Assembly: GCF_014138045.1 (NCBI RefSeq)
Contig: NZ_JACGXA010000001.1
Coordinates: 3,829,001 to 3,893,000 of the forward strand
Length of the DNA: 64,000 nucleotides
From: Nocardioides ginsengisegetis
Lineage (GTDB): Bacteria > Actinomycetota > Actinomycetes > Propionibacteriales > Nocardioidaceae
Reading direction: 5' to 3'
The notes below the pieces were generated by a model. That model saw only the letters and a list, made by a program, of their open reading frames with translations, was not told the DNA's origin and ran no database searches. Below are positions 19,206 through 27,529 of the stretch, one piece after another; the first letter of the stretch is position 1, and each line of letters opens with the position of its first letter. A program made the position numbers and the translations under genes.

Positions 19206-19508
19206 AACGCCCGGGAGGTTACCAGCGGAGGGCCGTCGGGCCTGCTTCCCGGACACGTGCGAAGTCCCGCCACGGAGCAGCGGCTGACACGTGGCGGGAC
19301 CCGCCCGAGGCACGGGGGTGACCTCGGGACCCGACCCGACGGACGCTTGGATCCAGGGGTGAAACCAACGAACCGCCGAGCCGGGCCGGCGGCGCCGGGT
19401 CTCGGGGGAGCGTCCCGACGCCACGGCCAAGTCTGCTGGGGGCCGCGGCGGCCCACATGCCACGCAGGTGCCGACTCGGGCTGGCCCCGATGTACTAGAG
19501 GGTCTGCC
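19206..19508. other. Intergenic region between the terC leader and a response-regulator gene
   Basis: No gene is supported in these 303 bases. The stretch next to 19205 must carry the terC promoter, since the riboswitch begins there. GTACTAGAGGG at 19492-19502 recurs at 20604-20614 upstream of another regulator gene. The rest is GC-rich and featureless to the eye. Confidence 0.5.
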
Positions 19509-20174
19509 TCACCGATCCGGCAGCAGGCCCTCGCGCACGGCGATCGAGAGCGCCTCCAGCTTGGAGTGGGCGCCGAGCTTGGCCGAGAGGTTGGCGATGT
19601 GGTTGCGGACGGTGTGCACGCTGACCACGAGCTTCTCGGCGATCGCGGCGTTGGTGAGTCCGTCGGCGACGAGGTCGAGCACCTCGCGCTCGCGCTCGGT
19701 GAGCTCCTCGTGGCGGCGCCCGCCTCCCCGGCTCAGCCGCGGCAGCAGCCGGGCCAGCATCTCGGGGCTGATCACGGCCTCGCCGGTGGCGGCCGACCGC
19801 ACCGCCGAGGTGACCTCGGCCAGGCTCCGGGTCTTGGACAGGAAGCCGGACGCGCCGGCCTCGATGGCGGCGACCAGCACGTGGTCGGCTGCGCTCGCGG
19901 TGAGCACCACCACGCGCAAGCTCGGCCGCAGCGCGAGCAGCTCGGGGATCGCGGCGACCCCGTCACCGTCGGGCAGGCGGTGGTCGAGGAGGAGTACGTC
20001 GGGGGCCGTCGAGCGGATCATGCTGCGCGCCTTCTCGAGCGTGCCGGCGACGCCGACGCTCAGGAAGTCGGGCTCGTCGTCGAGCACGTGCGCCAGGCTC
20101 GCGGCGAGCACCTCGTGGTCGTCGACGACGAGCACCCGGACGGGCGCGTCGTGCTGGTCGCTGGTCTCGCTCAT
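19509..20174 (-). CDS. NarL/LuxR-family response regulator
   Basis: A 221-residue two-component response regulator. The receiver domain (residues about 12-130) has the acidic pair in VVDDHEV, the phosphoacceptor in VLLLDHRLPDGDG, a Thr in VVVLTAS and the Lys in GFLSKTRS. The C-terminal LuxR helix-turn-helix reads LTEREREVLDLVADGLTNAAIAEKL, then SVHTVRNHIANLSAKLG. The start ATG overlaps the stop codon of the preceding small gene (TCAT on the plus strand), so they form an operon. No kinase adjoins on the same strand; the kinase at 21187 is divergent and may be the partner. Target genes are unknown. Confidence 0.92.
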   Translation of the reverse strand: MSETSDQHDAPVRVLVVDDHEVLAASLAHVLDDEPDFLSVGVAGTLEKARSMIRSTAPDVLLLDHRLPDGDGVAAIPELLALRPSLRVVVLTASAADHVLVAAIEAGASGFLSKTRSLAEVTSAVRSAATGEAVISPEMLARLLPRLSRGGGRRHEELTEREREVLDLVADGLTNAAIAEKLVVSVHTVRNHIANLSAKLGAHSKLEALSIAVREGLLPDR

Positions 20175-20533
20175 CGCCCCACCCTGCCCAGGTCCCGGTC
20201 GAAGACCGGCGGGGCCGGCCTGTTGATGAGGACATCATGCGTGGCGGACTCCGACGCGTCGCCGCCGGTCAGGACCAGGGTGCCGCGGGCGGCGTTGGTC
20301 TCGCGTGCCATCGCGGCCCTCAAGTGCTCCTCGCTGTCCCAGAAGACGGTGGCCAGCACCGCCCCGGTGCCGTGCTCCACCAGCACCGTCACACCCCGGT
20401 AGCCCGGCAGCGCCTCGATCCCGGGCAGCAGCGCGTCGAGCATGTCGTCCATCGACGAGCGGGACGGGTAGCCCTCGGACGGGAACCGCCAGGTCCGCGC
20501 GAACAACGGCTCGGTCTGCGGGTAGTCCGCCAT
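20171..20533 (-). CDS. Conserved hypothetical protein, antibiotic-monooxygenase-like fold
   Basis: A 120-residue protein without signal peptide. Segments TWRFPSEG, LPGIEALPGYRGVTVLVEHGTG and LATVFWDSEEHLRAAMARET are of the kind seen in small dimeric alpha-beta barrel (ABM/DUF-type) proteins that follow response regulators in actinobacteria. A GGGAGG site precedes ATG 20533. The gene is translationally coupled to the downstream response regulator, so a sensory or modulatory role is possible. The family call is tentative; the existence of the gene is well supported by ribosome site and overlap. Confidence 0.65.
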   Translation of the reverse strand: MADYPQTEPLFARTWRFPSEGYPSRSSMDDMLDALLPGIEALPGYRGVTVLVEHGTGAVLATVFWDSEEHLRAAMARETNAARGTLVLTGGDASESATHDVLINRPAPPVFDRDLGRVGR

Positions 20534-20592
20534 CCGCCCTCCCCCGAAAGTGGCCCGACACGTGCCCGGGACCGCGCGGTCCCGCGGCCCGT

Positions 20593-20622
20593 CTAGTGCC
20601 AACGTACTAGAGGGGCTAGTGC
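20593..20622. promoter_or_regulatory. CTAGTGC inverted/direct repeat upstream of receiver gene
   Basis: CTAGTGC occurs at 20593-20599 and again at 20616-20622, and between them GTACTAG (20604-20610) forms a near palindrome with the first copy (one mismatch, 4-base spacer). It lies between two divergent regulator genes, so a LuxR-type operator is plausible. A further GCACTAG is at 22757-22763. Confidence 0.4.
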
Positions 20623-20659
20623 GCCAGCGGGCTCACGGCGCGATCGGACCCGGAGGACG

Positions 20660-21145
20660 ATGGAGGTTGTGCCCCCGATCCGCGTCGTCGTCGCCGACGA
20701 CGACCTCTCCTTCCGCGGCGCGCTGGTCGACGTCCTGGAGGACGACCCGCGCTTCGTGGTCGTGGGCATCGCGGGCACCGGCGACGAGCTGATGCAGCTG
20801 GTGGACCGGCAGGACCCGGACGTGGTGCTCCTCGACATCCGGATGCCCGGCGGCGGTCCCGAGGCCGCCCGGCGGCTGACCCGCACCGTCGACCCCGCCA
20901 CCGGCGGCTCGACCGGCCCGGTCGTGGTGGCCGTCTCCGCGCAGGTCGGCGCCAACGGGATCCTCGCGATGCTGCGCGCCGGCGCCACCGGCTACCTCGG
21001 GAAGGGTCGCCTCGGCGCCCAGCTCCCCGACCTGGTCGCCCGCACGCTCGAGGGCGAGGTGGTGCTGGCCGTGCCCGGCGCCGTCGACGCCCTGCGCCAG
21101 CTCCTCGCAGACGCCCCCGCGCCCACCACTTCCGACGTACCGTGA
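20660..21145 (+). CDS. Stand-alone receiver-domain response regulator
   Basis: A 161-residue protein with a CheY-like receiver (acidic triplet in VVADDDLSFRG, phosphoacceptor in VVLLDIRMPGGG, Ser in VVAVSAQ, Lys in GYLGKGR). There is no DNA-binding domain; the last 35 residues are unstructured or helical. It is followed 41 bases later by a histidine kinase gene, so phosphotransfer between the two is likely. The ATG is only 3 bases from GGAGG; a GTG at 20669 is an alternative start. It could act as a phosphate sink or modulate the kinase. Confidence 0.86.
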   Translation: MEVVPPIRVVVADDDLSFRGALVDVLEDDPRFVVVGIAGTGDELMQLVDRQDPDVVLLDIRMPGGGPEAARRLTRTVDPATGGSTGPVVVAVSAQVGANGILAMLRAGATGYLGKGRLGAQLPDLVARTLEGEVVLAVPGAVDALRQLLADAPAPTTSDVP

Positions 21146-21186
21146 GGCCTGTCCGCAGCGGTTGACGAGCCCACGGGGAGGTTCGG

Positions 21187-22722
21187 ATGAGCAACGACGT
21201 ACGCCGCCACGGCATCGACGCGATGACCCGGGCCATCCTCGACGCGGCCGGCCCGGCGGTGATCGGGTTCGACGAGCAGGCCCGCATCGACTACGCCAAC
21301 CCCGCCGCGCTGACCACGTTCGGCCGGACCGAGGACGAGCTCCTCGGCCGGCCGATCGACATCCTGGTGCCGGAGGAGGACGCCGCCCTCCACCTGGGCA
21401 ACCTCTCGGCGTACTTCGCCCACCCCGGCGCCCGCAACCGCGGCGGGCACGAGCTCTTCCGCGGCATCCGCAAGGACGGCACCACTTTCCCCTGCGACAT
21501 CGGCCTGACCCCGGCCTTCACCGACGACGGCCTCTGGACCATCGCCACCATCGTCGACGTCACCGAGCAGCTCGCCGCCGCGGCGCGGCTGCGTGAGCTC
21601 AACCGCTCCTACCTCACCCTCGCCCGGTTCAACGACGCCATCGTCCGGGCGGCGGACGCCCAGTCCCTCTACGAGGAGACCTGCCGGGTCGCGGTGGAGT
21701 TCGGCCGGTTCCACGGCGCGTGGATCGGCCGACTCGCGCCCGACGGCGCGCTCGAGGTCGTCGCCTCGGCCGGCGACATCGACGGCCCGCGCGAGGGCGG
21801 GCCCACCACCCGGGCGCTGCGCGACGGCACGGCGGCGTACGACGACTACCGCGACGACACGTCCACCAGCATCCTCGACGCCGCGGCCATCCCCCTGCAC
21901 TGCGGCGGCCGCGCCGTGTCGGCGCTGACCCTCTGCTCGGACCGCCCGCACCTCTTCGACGAGGGCATGAGGGCGCTGCTCGAGGCCGTGGCCCACAACT
22001 TCTCCTTCGCCCTGGAGGCCTTCGACTCGCGCGACCGGCTCGAGGAGGTGGCCGCGCAGCGCACCGAGCTGCTGCGCCGCCTCGTCCTCGCCCAGGAGGA
22101 GGAGCGGGGCCGGATCGCCGCCGACGTCCACGACGACTCCGTGCAGGCGCTCGCGGCCGTCGACCTCCGGCTCGGCCTGCTGCGCCGCCGCATCCACGAG
22201 GCCGCGCCCGAGCTCGAGGACGGCGTGGCCCGGCTCCAGGACTCGGTCTCCTCGGTCACGACGGGCCTGCGGCACCTGCTCTTCGACCTCGAGCCGGTGG
22301 TGCCCGGCGTCGACCTCGCCAAGATGCTCCGCGACGCCGCCGACCACACGTTCGTCCACGTCCCGATGACCTGGACGGTGGAGGTCGAGGGCGAGGGCTC
22401 CCTCGACCTGCCGGACGAGCTGGCGACCCAGGCCTTCCGGATCGGCCAGGAGGCGCTGATCAACGTGCGCAAGCACGCCCGCGCCACCCACGTGCGGGTC
22501 CTGATCACCCCCGACGACGAGGGCGTGGAGGTGGCCGTCATCGACGACGGGGTCGGCGTGCCCCCCACGATCGAGCCGCGCGCCGGCCACCGGGGGCTCG
22601 CCACGATGCTCGACCGGGCCACGATCACCGGGGGCTGGTGCCGGCTGGAGTCCGACGGGCCCGGGTCCACCCTCCGCTTCTGGGTCCCGCGCCGCGGGTC
22701 CGCGGTCGTGACGGTGTCGTGA
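21187..22722 (+). CDS. PAS-GAF sensor histidine kinase (HisKA_3 type)
   Basis: A 511-residue soluble kinase. An N-terminal PAS domain (GFDEQARIDYANPAALTTFG to about residue 130) is followed by a GAF domain (about 145-280). The dimerisation/phosphoacceptor helix contains EEERGRIAADVHDDSVQALA, with the phosphorylated His, and then a HATPase domain with QEALINVRKHARATHV (N box) and VIDDGVGVP (G box). HisKA_3 kinases usually pair with NarL/LuxR regulators, several of which are encoded nearby. It has no transmembrane helix, so it senses a cytoplasmic signal, possibly through a bound small molecule or haem; no heme motif can be confirmed. Confidence 0.92.
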   Translation: MSNDVRRHGIDAMTRAILDAAGPAVIGFDEQARIDYANPAALTTFGRTEDELLGRPIDILVPEEDAALHLGNLSAYFAHPGARNRGGHELFRGIRKDGTTFPCDIGLTPAFTDDGLWTIATIVDVTEQLAAAARLRELNRSYLTLARFNDAIVRAADAQSLYEETCRVAVEFGRFHGAWIGRLAPDGALEVVASAGDIDGPREGGPTTRALRDGTAAYDDYRDDTSTSILDAAAIPLHCGGRAVSALTLCSDRPHLFDEGMRALLEAVAHNFSFALEAFDSRDRLEEVAAQRTELLRRLVLAQEEERGRIAADVHDDSVQALAAVDLRLGLLRRRIHEAAPELEDGVARLQDSVSSVTTGLRHLLFDLEPVVPGVDLAKMLRDAADHTFVHVPMTWTVEVEGEGSLDLPDELATQAFRIGQEALINVRKHARATHVRVLITPDDEGVEVAVIDDGVGVPPTIEPRAGHRGLATMLDRATITGGWCRLESDGPGSTLRFWVPRRGSAVVTVS

Positions 22723-22820
22723 CGGGCCCTGACAGCGCCCCGGCCCTGGTACCCACGCACTAGGCCGGTCGGCACCTCCGCACCTGACGGCGGGACGCGA
22801 CGACGTCGAGGCTGGGGGCC

Positions 22821-23276
22821 ATGTTCACCGGACTCGGGCTCTTCCTCGTCGGCGCGGCCTGCGCCGCACTGGTCGGGCTCCTGGTCCGCCCCCGGGCGTC
22901 GGCGCCCGCTCCGACCACACCGCTGCCCCCGGTGCCACGGATCGCGCCGACGCCCGGGCGGCTGATCGCCCCGATCCCCGCGATCCCCTCCGAGCTGCTC
23001 CGCAGCTGGGGCAAGCGGCACGGCTTCGAGCTGCTGGACCTCGCACTGGCGGCCGGCCTCGACGAGTACGACCTGCTGGCCACCCTCGAGGACACCGCCA
23101 GCCTGGACCGGGTCTCGCTCGCGCTCGCTGCCGAGCTCAACGGCCACCCGGGGCCCTACGACTGCGACCCGCTCCTCGCCCCGCCGCCGGCGACGACCGT
23201 GATCGCGCGGGCGCTGGCCCAGGAGCCCCGTCAGTCGGGGCTATCTCCGCGGATCCGGAAGCGCCGCACGCTGTAG
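22821..23276 (+). CDS. Hypothetical membrane-anchored protein
   Basis: A 151-residue protein with one N-terminal transmembrane helix (LGLFLVGAACAALVGLLV). A proline-rich linker and a helical region (LDLALAAGLDEYDLLATLED) follow. A GGGGG site precedes the ATG. No family is recognised. Its 3' end overlaps the convergent PGPGW gene by 46 bases. Codon use (strong GC3 bias) supports real coding. The function is unknown. Confidence 0.6.
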   Translation: MFTGLGLFLVGAACAALVGLLVRPRASAPAPTTPLPPVPRIAPTPGRLIAPIPAIPSELLRSWGKRHGFELLDLALAAGLDEYDLLATLEDTASLDRVSLALAAELNGHPGPYDCDPLLAPPPATTVIARALAQEPRQSGLSPRIRKRRTL

Positions 23277-23668
23277 ACGATCATCGCCAGCGCGATCAGG
23301 CCGGACGCGACCTGCGTGGCGCCGGTCCCCCAGCCGCCGAGGAGCCACCACGACTCGTCGACCGGCCACCAGCCCGGCGCGGCCGGTCCCCAGATCCACA
23401 GCACGCCGGCCGCGACGAGCAGCAGCGCGAACACCACCGACATCACGATCCGCGGCACGGTCTCGACGCCCTCGGCGGCGGCCTTGAGCGCACGCTCCTT
23501 GACCGGCTCGACCCGGCGCTCGGCCCAGTCGTACTGCTGGGACAGCAGCGCCAGGCCCGCGAACACCATCAGCAGGCCGGGGCCCGGGAGGACCAGGGCG
23601 GCGATGCCCGCCACCACGAGGATCCAGCCGAGGGTCTCCAGCACGATCCGGCGTGCGGCGGACTTCAT
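23231..23668 (-). CDS. PGPGW-domain transmembrane protein
   Basis: A 145-residue protein with four predicted transmembrane segments. The pair of N-terminal helices contains the family signature (LPGPGLLMVFAGLALLS) of the small actinobacterial PGPGW/TIGR02611 group. The second half has LLLVAAGVLWIWG and ASGLIALAMIVYSVRRF. ATG 23668 is preferred over a GTG two codons upstream because AGAGGG fits better. The function of the family is unknown. It converges on the preceding gene with an overlap, so the two are not co-transcribed. Confidence 0.8.
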   Translation of the reverse strand: MKSAARRIVLETLGWILVVAGIAALVLPGPGLLMVFAGLALLSQQYDWAERRVEPVKERALKAAAEGVETVPRIVMSVVFALLLVAAGVLWIWGPAAPGWWPVDESWWLLGGWGTGATQVASGLIALAMIVYSVRRFRIRGDSPD

Positions 23669-23707
23669 GGGCACACCCTCTCAGACCGCTGGTAGCCGCG
23701 CTGCGGT

Positions 23708-24274
23708 TCAGTAGCCGCGGCGCAGCCCCCACGCCACGAGCTGGGCGCGCCGGGTCACGGCCGTCTTGCGGTAGATCTGGCGCATGTAGGTCTTGATCGA
23801 GTTGATCGAGAGGTAGAGCTCGGCACCGATCTCGTCGTTGCTCAGCCCCCGGCACACCAGCGCGAGCACCTCGCTCTCGCGCGCCGTGAGCTCCTCACCG
23901 GGCAGCACCGTGGGCCGGAGCGTGACGAGGCCGTCGCGGTGCACCTCCTCGACGGCGGCCACCAGCTCCTCGGACGTGAGCGACTTCGGCAGGTAGCCGA
24001 GCGCTCCCGCGGCCAGGGCGCGCTCGACACTGACCGGGTCGACCCGCCAGGAGAAGGCGACCACGCGGGCGCCGAGACCGACCAGCTCGTGCACGCGTAC
24101 GGCGCCGCCGGGCGCGGCGTGCGGGTCGCAGAGCACGATGTCGGGGACCGGCGGGGCGGCCGGGTCGAAGGCCACGAACCGAATCCGTTCGCTGTGCCGA
24201 CCGAGCATCGCGCCGAGCCCCGCGGTCACCAGCTCGGAGGACTCGTCGGTCCCCAGGGTGATGGGCGCAGGCAC
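23708..24274 (-). CDS. LuxR-family response regulator
   Basis: A 188-residue regulator with a somewhat reduced receiver domain (phosphoacceptor candidate in IVLCDPHAA, VVAFSW, Lys in GYLPKSLT). The C-terminal LuxR helix-turn-helix is LTARESEVLALVCRGLSNDEIGAEL, followed by SINSIKTYMRQIYRKTAV. Receiver and DNA-binding parts resemble the protein encoded at 25281, including the rare FSW at the switch position and the ending RAQLVAWGLRRGY; the two are probably paralogues. The start is a GTG with GGAG upstream. Its kinase partner is not evident. Confidence 0.86.
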   Translation of the reverse strand: MPAPITLGTDESSELVTAGLGAMLGRHSERIRFVAFDPAAPPVPDIVLCDPHAAPGGAVRVHELVGLGARVVAFSWRVDPVSVERALAAGALGYLPKSLTSEELVAAVEEVHRDGLVTLRPTVLPGEELTARESEVLALVCRGLSNDEIGAELYLSINSIKTYMRQIYRKTAVTRRAQLVAWGLRRGY

Positions 24275-24321
24275 GCTCCAGACGCTAGTGAGTCATCGGC
24301 CGTTTCCCCGAGCCGAAGACC

Positions 24322-25041
24322 TCACCCCAACGGGTGTTTGTCGCTCGGGAGCACCTCGTCGAGGTGCTCGGCCAGGTCGCGCGGGGTGTCGAAGACCGCG
24401 ATCGCGCCCGCCTCGCGCAGCTCCGACTCGGCGATGCCGCCGGTCAGCAGGCCGACGCACGGGATGCCCGCGTCGGTGGCGGCCTGCACGTCCCAGACGG
24501 TGTCGCCGACGAGCACCGCCCGGTCGGCGGCGACCGCGGCCATCGCCGCTGCCACCAGCTCGCCCGACGGCTTCCCGCTGTCGACGTCGGAGCCCGTCAC
24601 GACCTCGTCGAGCAGCTTCGCCGCCTCGAGCAGGTCGAGCAGCCGCCCGGTGATCTCGGCGCCGCCGGCGCTGGCGAGCACGACCGTCACGTCGCGTTCT
24701 CGCAGCGCCTCGAGCAGGTCGCGCGCCCCGTCGGTCGGGACGACGTCGTGGAGTCGCTCGTCGAGGTGGCGGCGGTGCGCGTCGCGGACGGCGTCGCCGA
24801 CCGCGGCCTCGACCCGGTCGCCGGCGACGTGGGCGACGAGCCGGTCGCCGCTGATGCCGATCGCGCGGTGGATCCGGTGCGCCGGCACGTCCATGCCGAC
24901 GTCACGGAAGGCCGACTTCCAGGCCAGCGTGTGCGCGTAGACGGAGTCGACCAGCGTGCCGTCGAGGTCGAGGAGGACGGCGTCGACCGTCTCGACGGCG
25001 TCCTCGACGTGGGCGTTCGCGGTGGCGGTGTGGTGGGTCAT
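24322..25041 (-). CDS. HAD-superfamily hydrolase (phosphoglycolate-phosphatase-like)
   Basis: A 239-residue haloacid-dehalogenase phosphatase. Motif I is AVLLDLDGTLVDS, motif II is VVLASAGG, the lysine of motif III is in DSGKPSGE and motif IV is VLVGDTVWDVQAA. A helical cap (about residues 40-110) places it in subclass I, near beta-phosphoglucomutase or phosphoglycolate phosphatase. The start ATG 25041 is preceded by GGGAGG. The substrate is not predictable. It is divergent from the response regulator at 25281; an extensive inverted repeat lies between them. Confidence 0.88.
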   Translation of the reverse strand: MTHHTATANAHVEDAVETVDAVLLDLDGTLVDSVYAHTLAWKSAFRDVGMDVPAHRIHRAIGISGDRLVAHVAGDRVEAAVGDAVRDAHRRHLDERLHDVVPTDGARDLLEALRERDVTVVLASAGGAEITGRLLDLLEAAKLLDEVVTGSDVDSGKPSGELVAAAMAAVAADRAVLVGDTVWDVQAATDAGIPCVGLLTGGIAESELREAGAIAVFDTPRDLAEHLDEVLPSDKHPLG

Positions 25042-25167
25042 GAGGTCCTCCCGGTGGCTGCGGCACGACCGATGGTTCCAGTGTGCGCACCTGTTCACCT
25101 CACCCCGCAAGGTGCTACCACCCGTGAGGGTGTGGTTGGTCCCGAACAGTCCGCTGGACGGTGTTCC

Positions 25168-25249
25168 CGAGGGTGCCGGCGGCCGGTGACCGAGCGGGGC
25201 TCACGCAGTCCGACGGGAGGCACTGCAGTCCGCGCCGCCGGCACCCTCG
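25168..25249. repeat. 16-bp perfect inverted repeat in a divergent intergenic region
   Basis: CGAGGGTGCCGGCGGC at 25168-25183 is repeated exactly as its complement at 25234-25249, with a 50-base loop. The sequence CAGTCCG occurs three times in and beside the structure (25147, 25206, 25226). The structure ends 31 bases before the start of the response-regulator gene. It could be a paired operator or an RNA hairpin. Confidence 0.7.
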
Positions 25250-25266
25250 CCACGCGAGCCACCGGC

Positions 25267-25281
25267 CTAGAGTGCGACCCA
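25267..25281 (+). promoter_or_regulatory. Possible -10 box of a leaderless response-regulator transcript
   Basis: TAGAGT (25268-25273) precedes the start codon by 7 bases and no ribosome site is present. This is the layout of leaderless transcripts, frequent in actinobacteria. No clear -35 element is seen. Confidence 0.4.
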
Positions 25282-25922
25282 TGCCCCTGCGGATCGCCGT
25301 CCTCAACGACTACGAGCTCGTGGTCGCCGGCATCGCCGCGGTCCTCCGACCGTTCAGCGACCGGGTCCTGGTCGTCGAGCTGGACAGCCGAATGCCGGTC
25401 GTCAGCGATGTCGACATCGTTCTCCACGACACCTTCGGCCAGGTGCAGGGCGACGCCCTGGACGTGGAGGAGCTCGTCCAGCACGGAACGGCCCGGCTGG
25501 TCGTCTTCAGCTGGAACCTCGACCCCGGTCTCATCGAGCGTGCGGTCAGCCACGGCGTCGCCGGCTACCTGTCCAAGGGTCTGTCCGGCGAGGAGATCGT
25601 CGACGCGCTCGAGCGGATCGCCGCGGGTGAGCGGGTCCTGCCGGACCCGGCCACCCGCGCCGACGAGGACTTCGGCCGCTGGCCGGGCGACACCGTCGGC
25701 CTCTCGGCCCGGGAGTCGGAGATGCTGGCGTTGATCGTCCGCGGGCTTCCCAACAAGGAGATCGCCATCCGCGCCGGCCTGAGCATCAACTCGGTGAAGA
25801 CCTACATCCGCACGGCCTACCGCAAGATCGGGGTGACCACGCGCGCCCAGGCCGTCGTGTGGGCGATGGCCCACGGCTTCGAGCCCGACCGCTTCCGGGC
25901 CGTGCGGACGCCGCCCTCCTGA
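25281..25922 (+). CDS. LuxR-family response regulator
   Basis: A 213-residue two-component regulator with receiver (acidic pair in VLNDYEL, phosphoacceptor candidate in IVLHDTFG, VVFSW, Lys in GYLSKGLS) and C-terminal LuxR-type DNA-binding domain (LSARESEMLALIVRGLPNKEIAI, then SINSVKTYIRTAYRKIGV). It is a paralogue of the gene at 23708. The start at ATG 25281 is supported by the first receiver strand; upstream codons run through the inverted repeat and are not coding. It is convergent with hsp20, whose stop is only 5 bases away, so the two messages may overlap. Confidence 0.9.
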   Translation: MPLRIAVLNDYELVVAGIAAVLRPFSDRVLVVELDSRMPVVSDVDIVLHDTFGQVQGDALDVEELVQHGTARLVVFSWNLDPGLIERAVSHGVAGYLSKGLSGEEIVDALERIAAGERVLPDPATRADEDFGRWPGDTVGLSARESEMLALIVRGLPNKEIAIRAGLSINSVKTYIRTAYRKIGVTTRAQAVVWAMAHGFEPDRFRAVRTPPS

Positions 25923-25927
25923 CGCCG

Positions 25928-26353
25928 TCAGGCCTCCAGGGCCGCCGGGTCCTCGGTCCGGCCGCCGATCTGGATCTTGCGCGGCTTGGCCCGCTCGGCG
26001 ACCGGCACGCGCAGGGTCAGCACCCCTCCGTCGTACGCCGCGTCGATGCGGTCCAGGTCGAGGTTGTCGCCCAGCACCAGCTGGCGGCTGAAGACGCCGC
26101 GCGGCCGCTCGGCGGCGAGCATCTCCCAGTCCCCGTTGCGCGGGACGCGCTCGGCCCGGACGGTCAGCACGTTGCGCTCCACGTCGAGGTCGATGGAGTC
26201 CCGGGCCACGCCGGGGAGGTCGAACTCGATGACGAACGTGTCTCCCTCACGCCACGCGTCCATCGGCATCACGGCAGGTCGGTTGGTGGTGCCGAGCAGC
26301 TGCTGGGCCAGCCGGTCGAAGTCGCGGAACGGGTCGGTCGTACGCAGCAACAT
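25928..26353 (-). CDS. Hsp20-family small heat-shock chaperone
   Basis: A 141-residue alpha-crystallin-domain chaperone that holds unfolded proteins in an ATP-independent way. The crystallin domain spans about residues 30-130: [41 protein letters not shown] and the conserved [14 protein letters not shown]. The N-terminus [20 protein letters not shown] is typical of actinobacterial Hsp18/HspX relatives. ATG 26353 has AGGAAGGA upstream. A good sigma-70-like promoter precedes it. The divergent MerR/HspR-like gene is the probable repressor. Confidence 0.94.
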   Translation of the reverse strand: MLLRTTDPFRDFDRLAQQLLGTTNRPAVMPMDAWREGDTFVIEFDLPGVARDSIDLDVERNVLTVRAERVPRNGDWEMLAAERPRGVFSRQLVLGDNLDLDRIDAAYDGGVLTLRVPVAERAKPRKIQIGGRTEDPAALEA

Positions 26354-26420
26354 CACATGTCCTTCCTGGAGGTTCGATCCACGCCGGGTGCGCAGACCTC
26401 TATTCGTGATTACAGGTTTC

Positions 26421-26449
26421 TTATAGTCTGGGGAACAGGTCGAAATCAA
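26421..26449 (-). promoter_or_regulatory. Promoter of hsp20
   Basis: On the minus strand a TTGATT hexamer (26444-26449) and CTATAA (26421-26426) are separated by 17 bases, giving a transcription start about 60 bases before the hsp20 start codon. The region is strikingly AT-rich for this genome. No perfect HAIR element (CTTGAGT-N7-ACTCAAG) is seen. Confidence 0.6.
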
Positions 26450-26493
26450 GACCCTCCCTGGAATTTCCCGGGCAGGCAGAAGGAGGAGATCGG

Positions 26494-26769
26494 ATGGTCG
26501 AGGGCACTCGCGGGGTCTACGCCATCTCCGTCGCGGCCGAGAAGGTCTCGATGGCGATCCAGAACCTCCGCGTCTACGAGCGCCACGGGCTGGTCCGGCC
26601 GAGCCGCACCGAGGGCGGCACCCGGATCTACAGCGAGGACGACATCGAGACACTCCACCGGATCCGCGAGCTGCTCGGAGAGGGCCTCAACCTCGCCGGC
26701 ATCCGCAAGGTGATGGCCCTCGAGGCCGAGGTGAGGAGCCTGCGGCGACGCCTGGCGGGCGGTCGCTGA
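26494..26769 (+). CDS. hspR: MerR-family regulator, HspR-like
   Basis: A 91-residue MerR-type repressor with only the winged helix-turn-helix and a short helix. The sequence [27 protein letters not shown] (seen as [14 protein letters not shown]) followed by [22 protein letters not shown] is typical of HspR, which controls heat-shock genes with DnaK as co-repressor. Position divergent from hsp20 makes autoregulation and hsp20 control likely. AAGGAGGAG precedes the ATG. The usual dnaK-grpE-dnaJ neighbours are absent, so this is a dedicated hsp20 regulator rather than the main hspR. The gene symbol is by similarity only. Confidence 0.8.
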   Translation: MVEGTRGVYAISVAAEKVSMAIQNLRVYERHGLVRPSRTEGGTRIYSEDDIETLHRIRELLGEGLNLAGIRKVMALEAEVRSLRRRLAGGR

Positions 26770-26779
26770 CCGGACTCGC

Positions 26780-27529
26780 TCAGGCGGCGCCGAAGACCTC
26801 GGCGGTGCCGTCGGCCGCGACGACCAGGCCGACCCGTCCGGCTCGCGTCCGCAGCCAGGGCAGGGCGCGGTCTCCCATCGCGAAGGCCGAGGTCGCGTCG
26901 AGGTCGGCCCACGTGAGGTCCGGTGCGACCACGGTGACCGAGGCGACGCCGGACGGCACCTGACCGGTCCGCGCGTCGACGATGTGGGCGCCCCGGTGGG
27001 CGAAGCCGGAGGTGGCGACGGCGCCGTCGCGGACGGGGATCCGGGCGATCAGCCGGCTCGGGTCCCGCGGGTCCTCGATCCCGACCTGCCACGGCTCGGC
27101 GTCCGGGTCGACGACGCGGCAGACCATGTCGCCGCCGGCGGACAGGCAGTAGTCGGTCCCCTCGAGCGCGGCCAGGCACGCCGCGGCCCGCTGCACGGCC
27201 CACCCCTTCACCACGCCGTCGGTGTCCAGCACGTGCGTGCCGTCGGCGGCCACCCGTCGTACGTCGAAGGCGCCGTCGGACTCCAGCCGCGCCGCCTCCG
27301 CGAGGCCGAGCACCTCCGCGACCTCGGGGGGACAGTCGCCGAGCTCGATCTCCTCACGGCCCAGCCGGGAGATGTAGGAGTCCTCGCGCCAGGTGCTGAA
27401 GACGCGGTCGGCCTCGCGCAGGCTGGCCAGCGCGTCCTGCCAGGCGGCCTCGCCGGCCTCGTCGTCGGCGTGCCGGCCCCGCAGCACGAGGCTGACCGGC
27501 ATCCCCATCACGTGCTCGACGCGCCTCAT
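26780..27529 (-). CDS. apbE: FAD:protein FMN transferase (ApbE)
   Basis: A 249-residue Mg2+-dependent enzyme that attaches FMN covalently to a threonine of target flavoproteins on the outer side of the membrane. Family motifs include READRVFSTWREDSYISRL, TDGVVKGWAVQRAA, YCLSAGGDMVCR, SGFAHRGAHIVDARTGQVPSG and DLDATSAFAMGDRALPWL. No signal peptide is visible, unlike many ApbE lipoproteins. The start ATG overlaps the stop codon of the FMN-binding protein gene (ATGA), which is the obvious substrate. It is the last gene of a four-gene operon with a ferric-reductase-like protein. Confidence 0.94.
   Translation of the reverse strand: MRRVEHVMGMPVSLVLRGRHADDEAGEAAWQDALASLREADRVFSTWREDSYISRLGREEIELGDCPPEVAEVLGLAEAARLESDGAFDVRRVAADGTHVLDTDGVVKGWAVQRAAACLAALEGTDYCLSAGGDMVCRVVDPDAEPWQVGIEDPRDPSRLIARIPVRDGAVATSGFAHRGAHIVDARTGQVPSGVASVTVVAPDLTWADLDATSAFAMGDRALPWLRTRAGRVGLVVAADGTAEVFGAA

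Noticed and set aside
18082..19287. Long plus-strand open frame opposite terC
   Set aside because: Shadow of terC with low-complexity composition.
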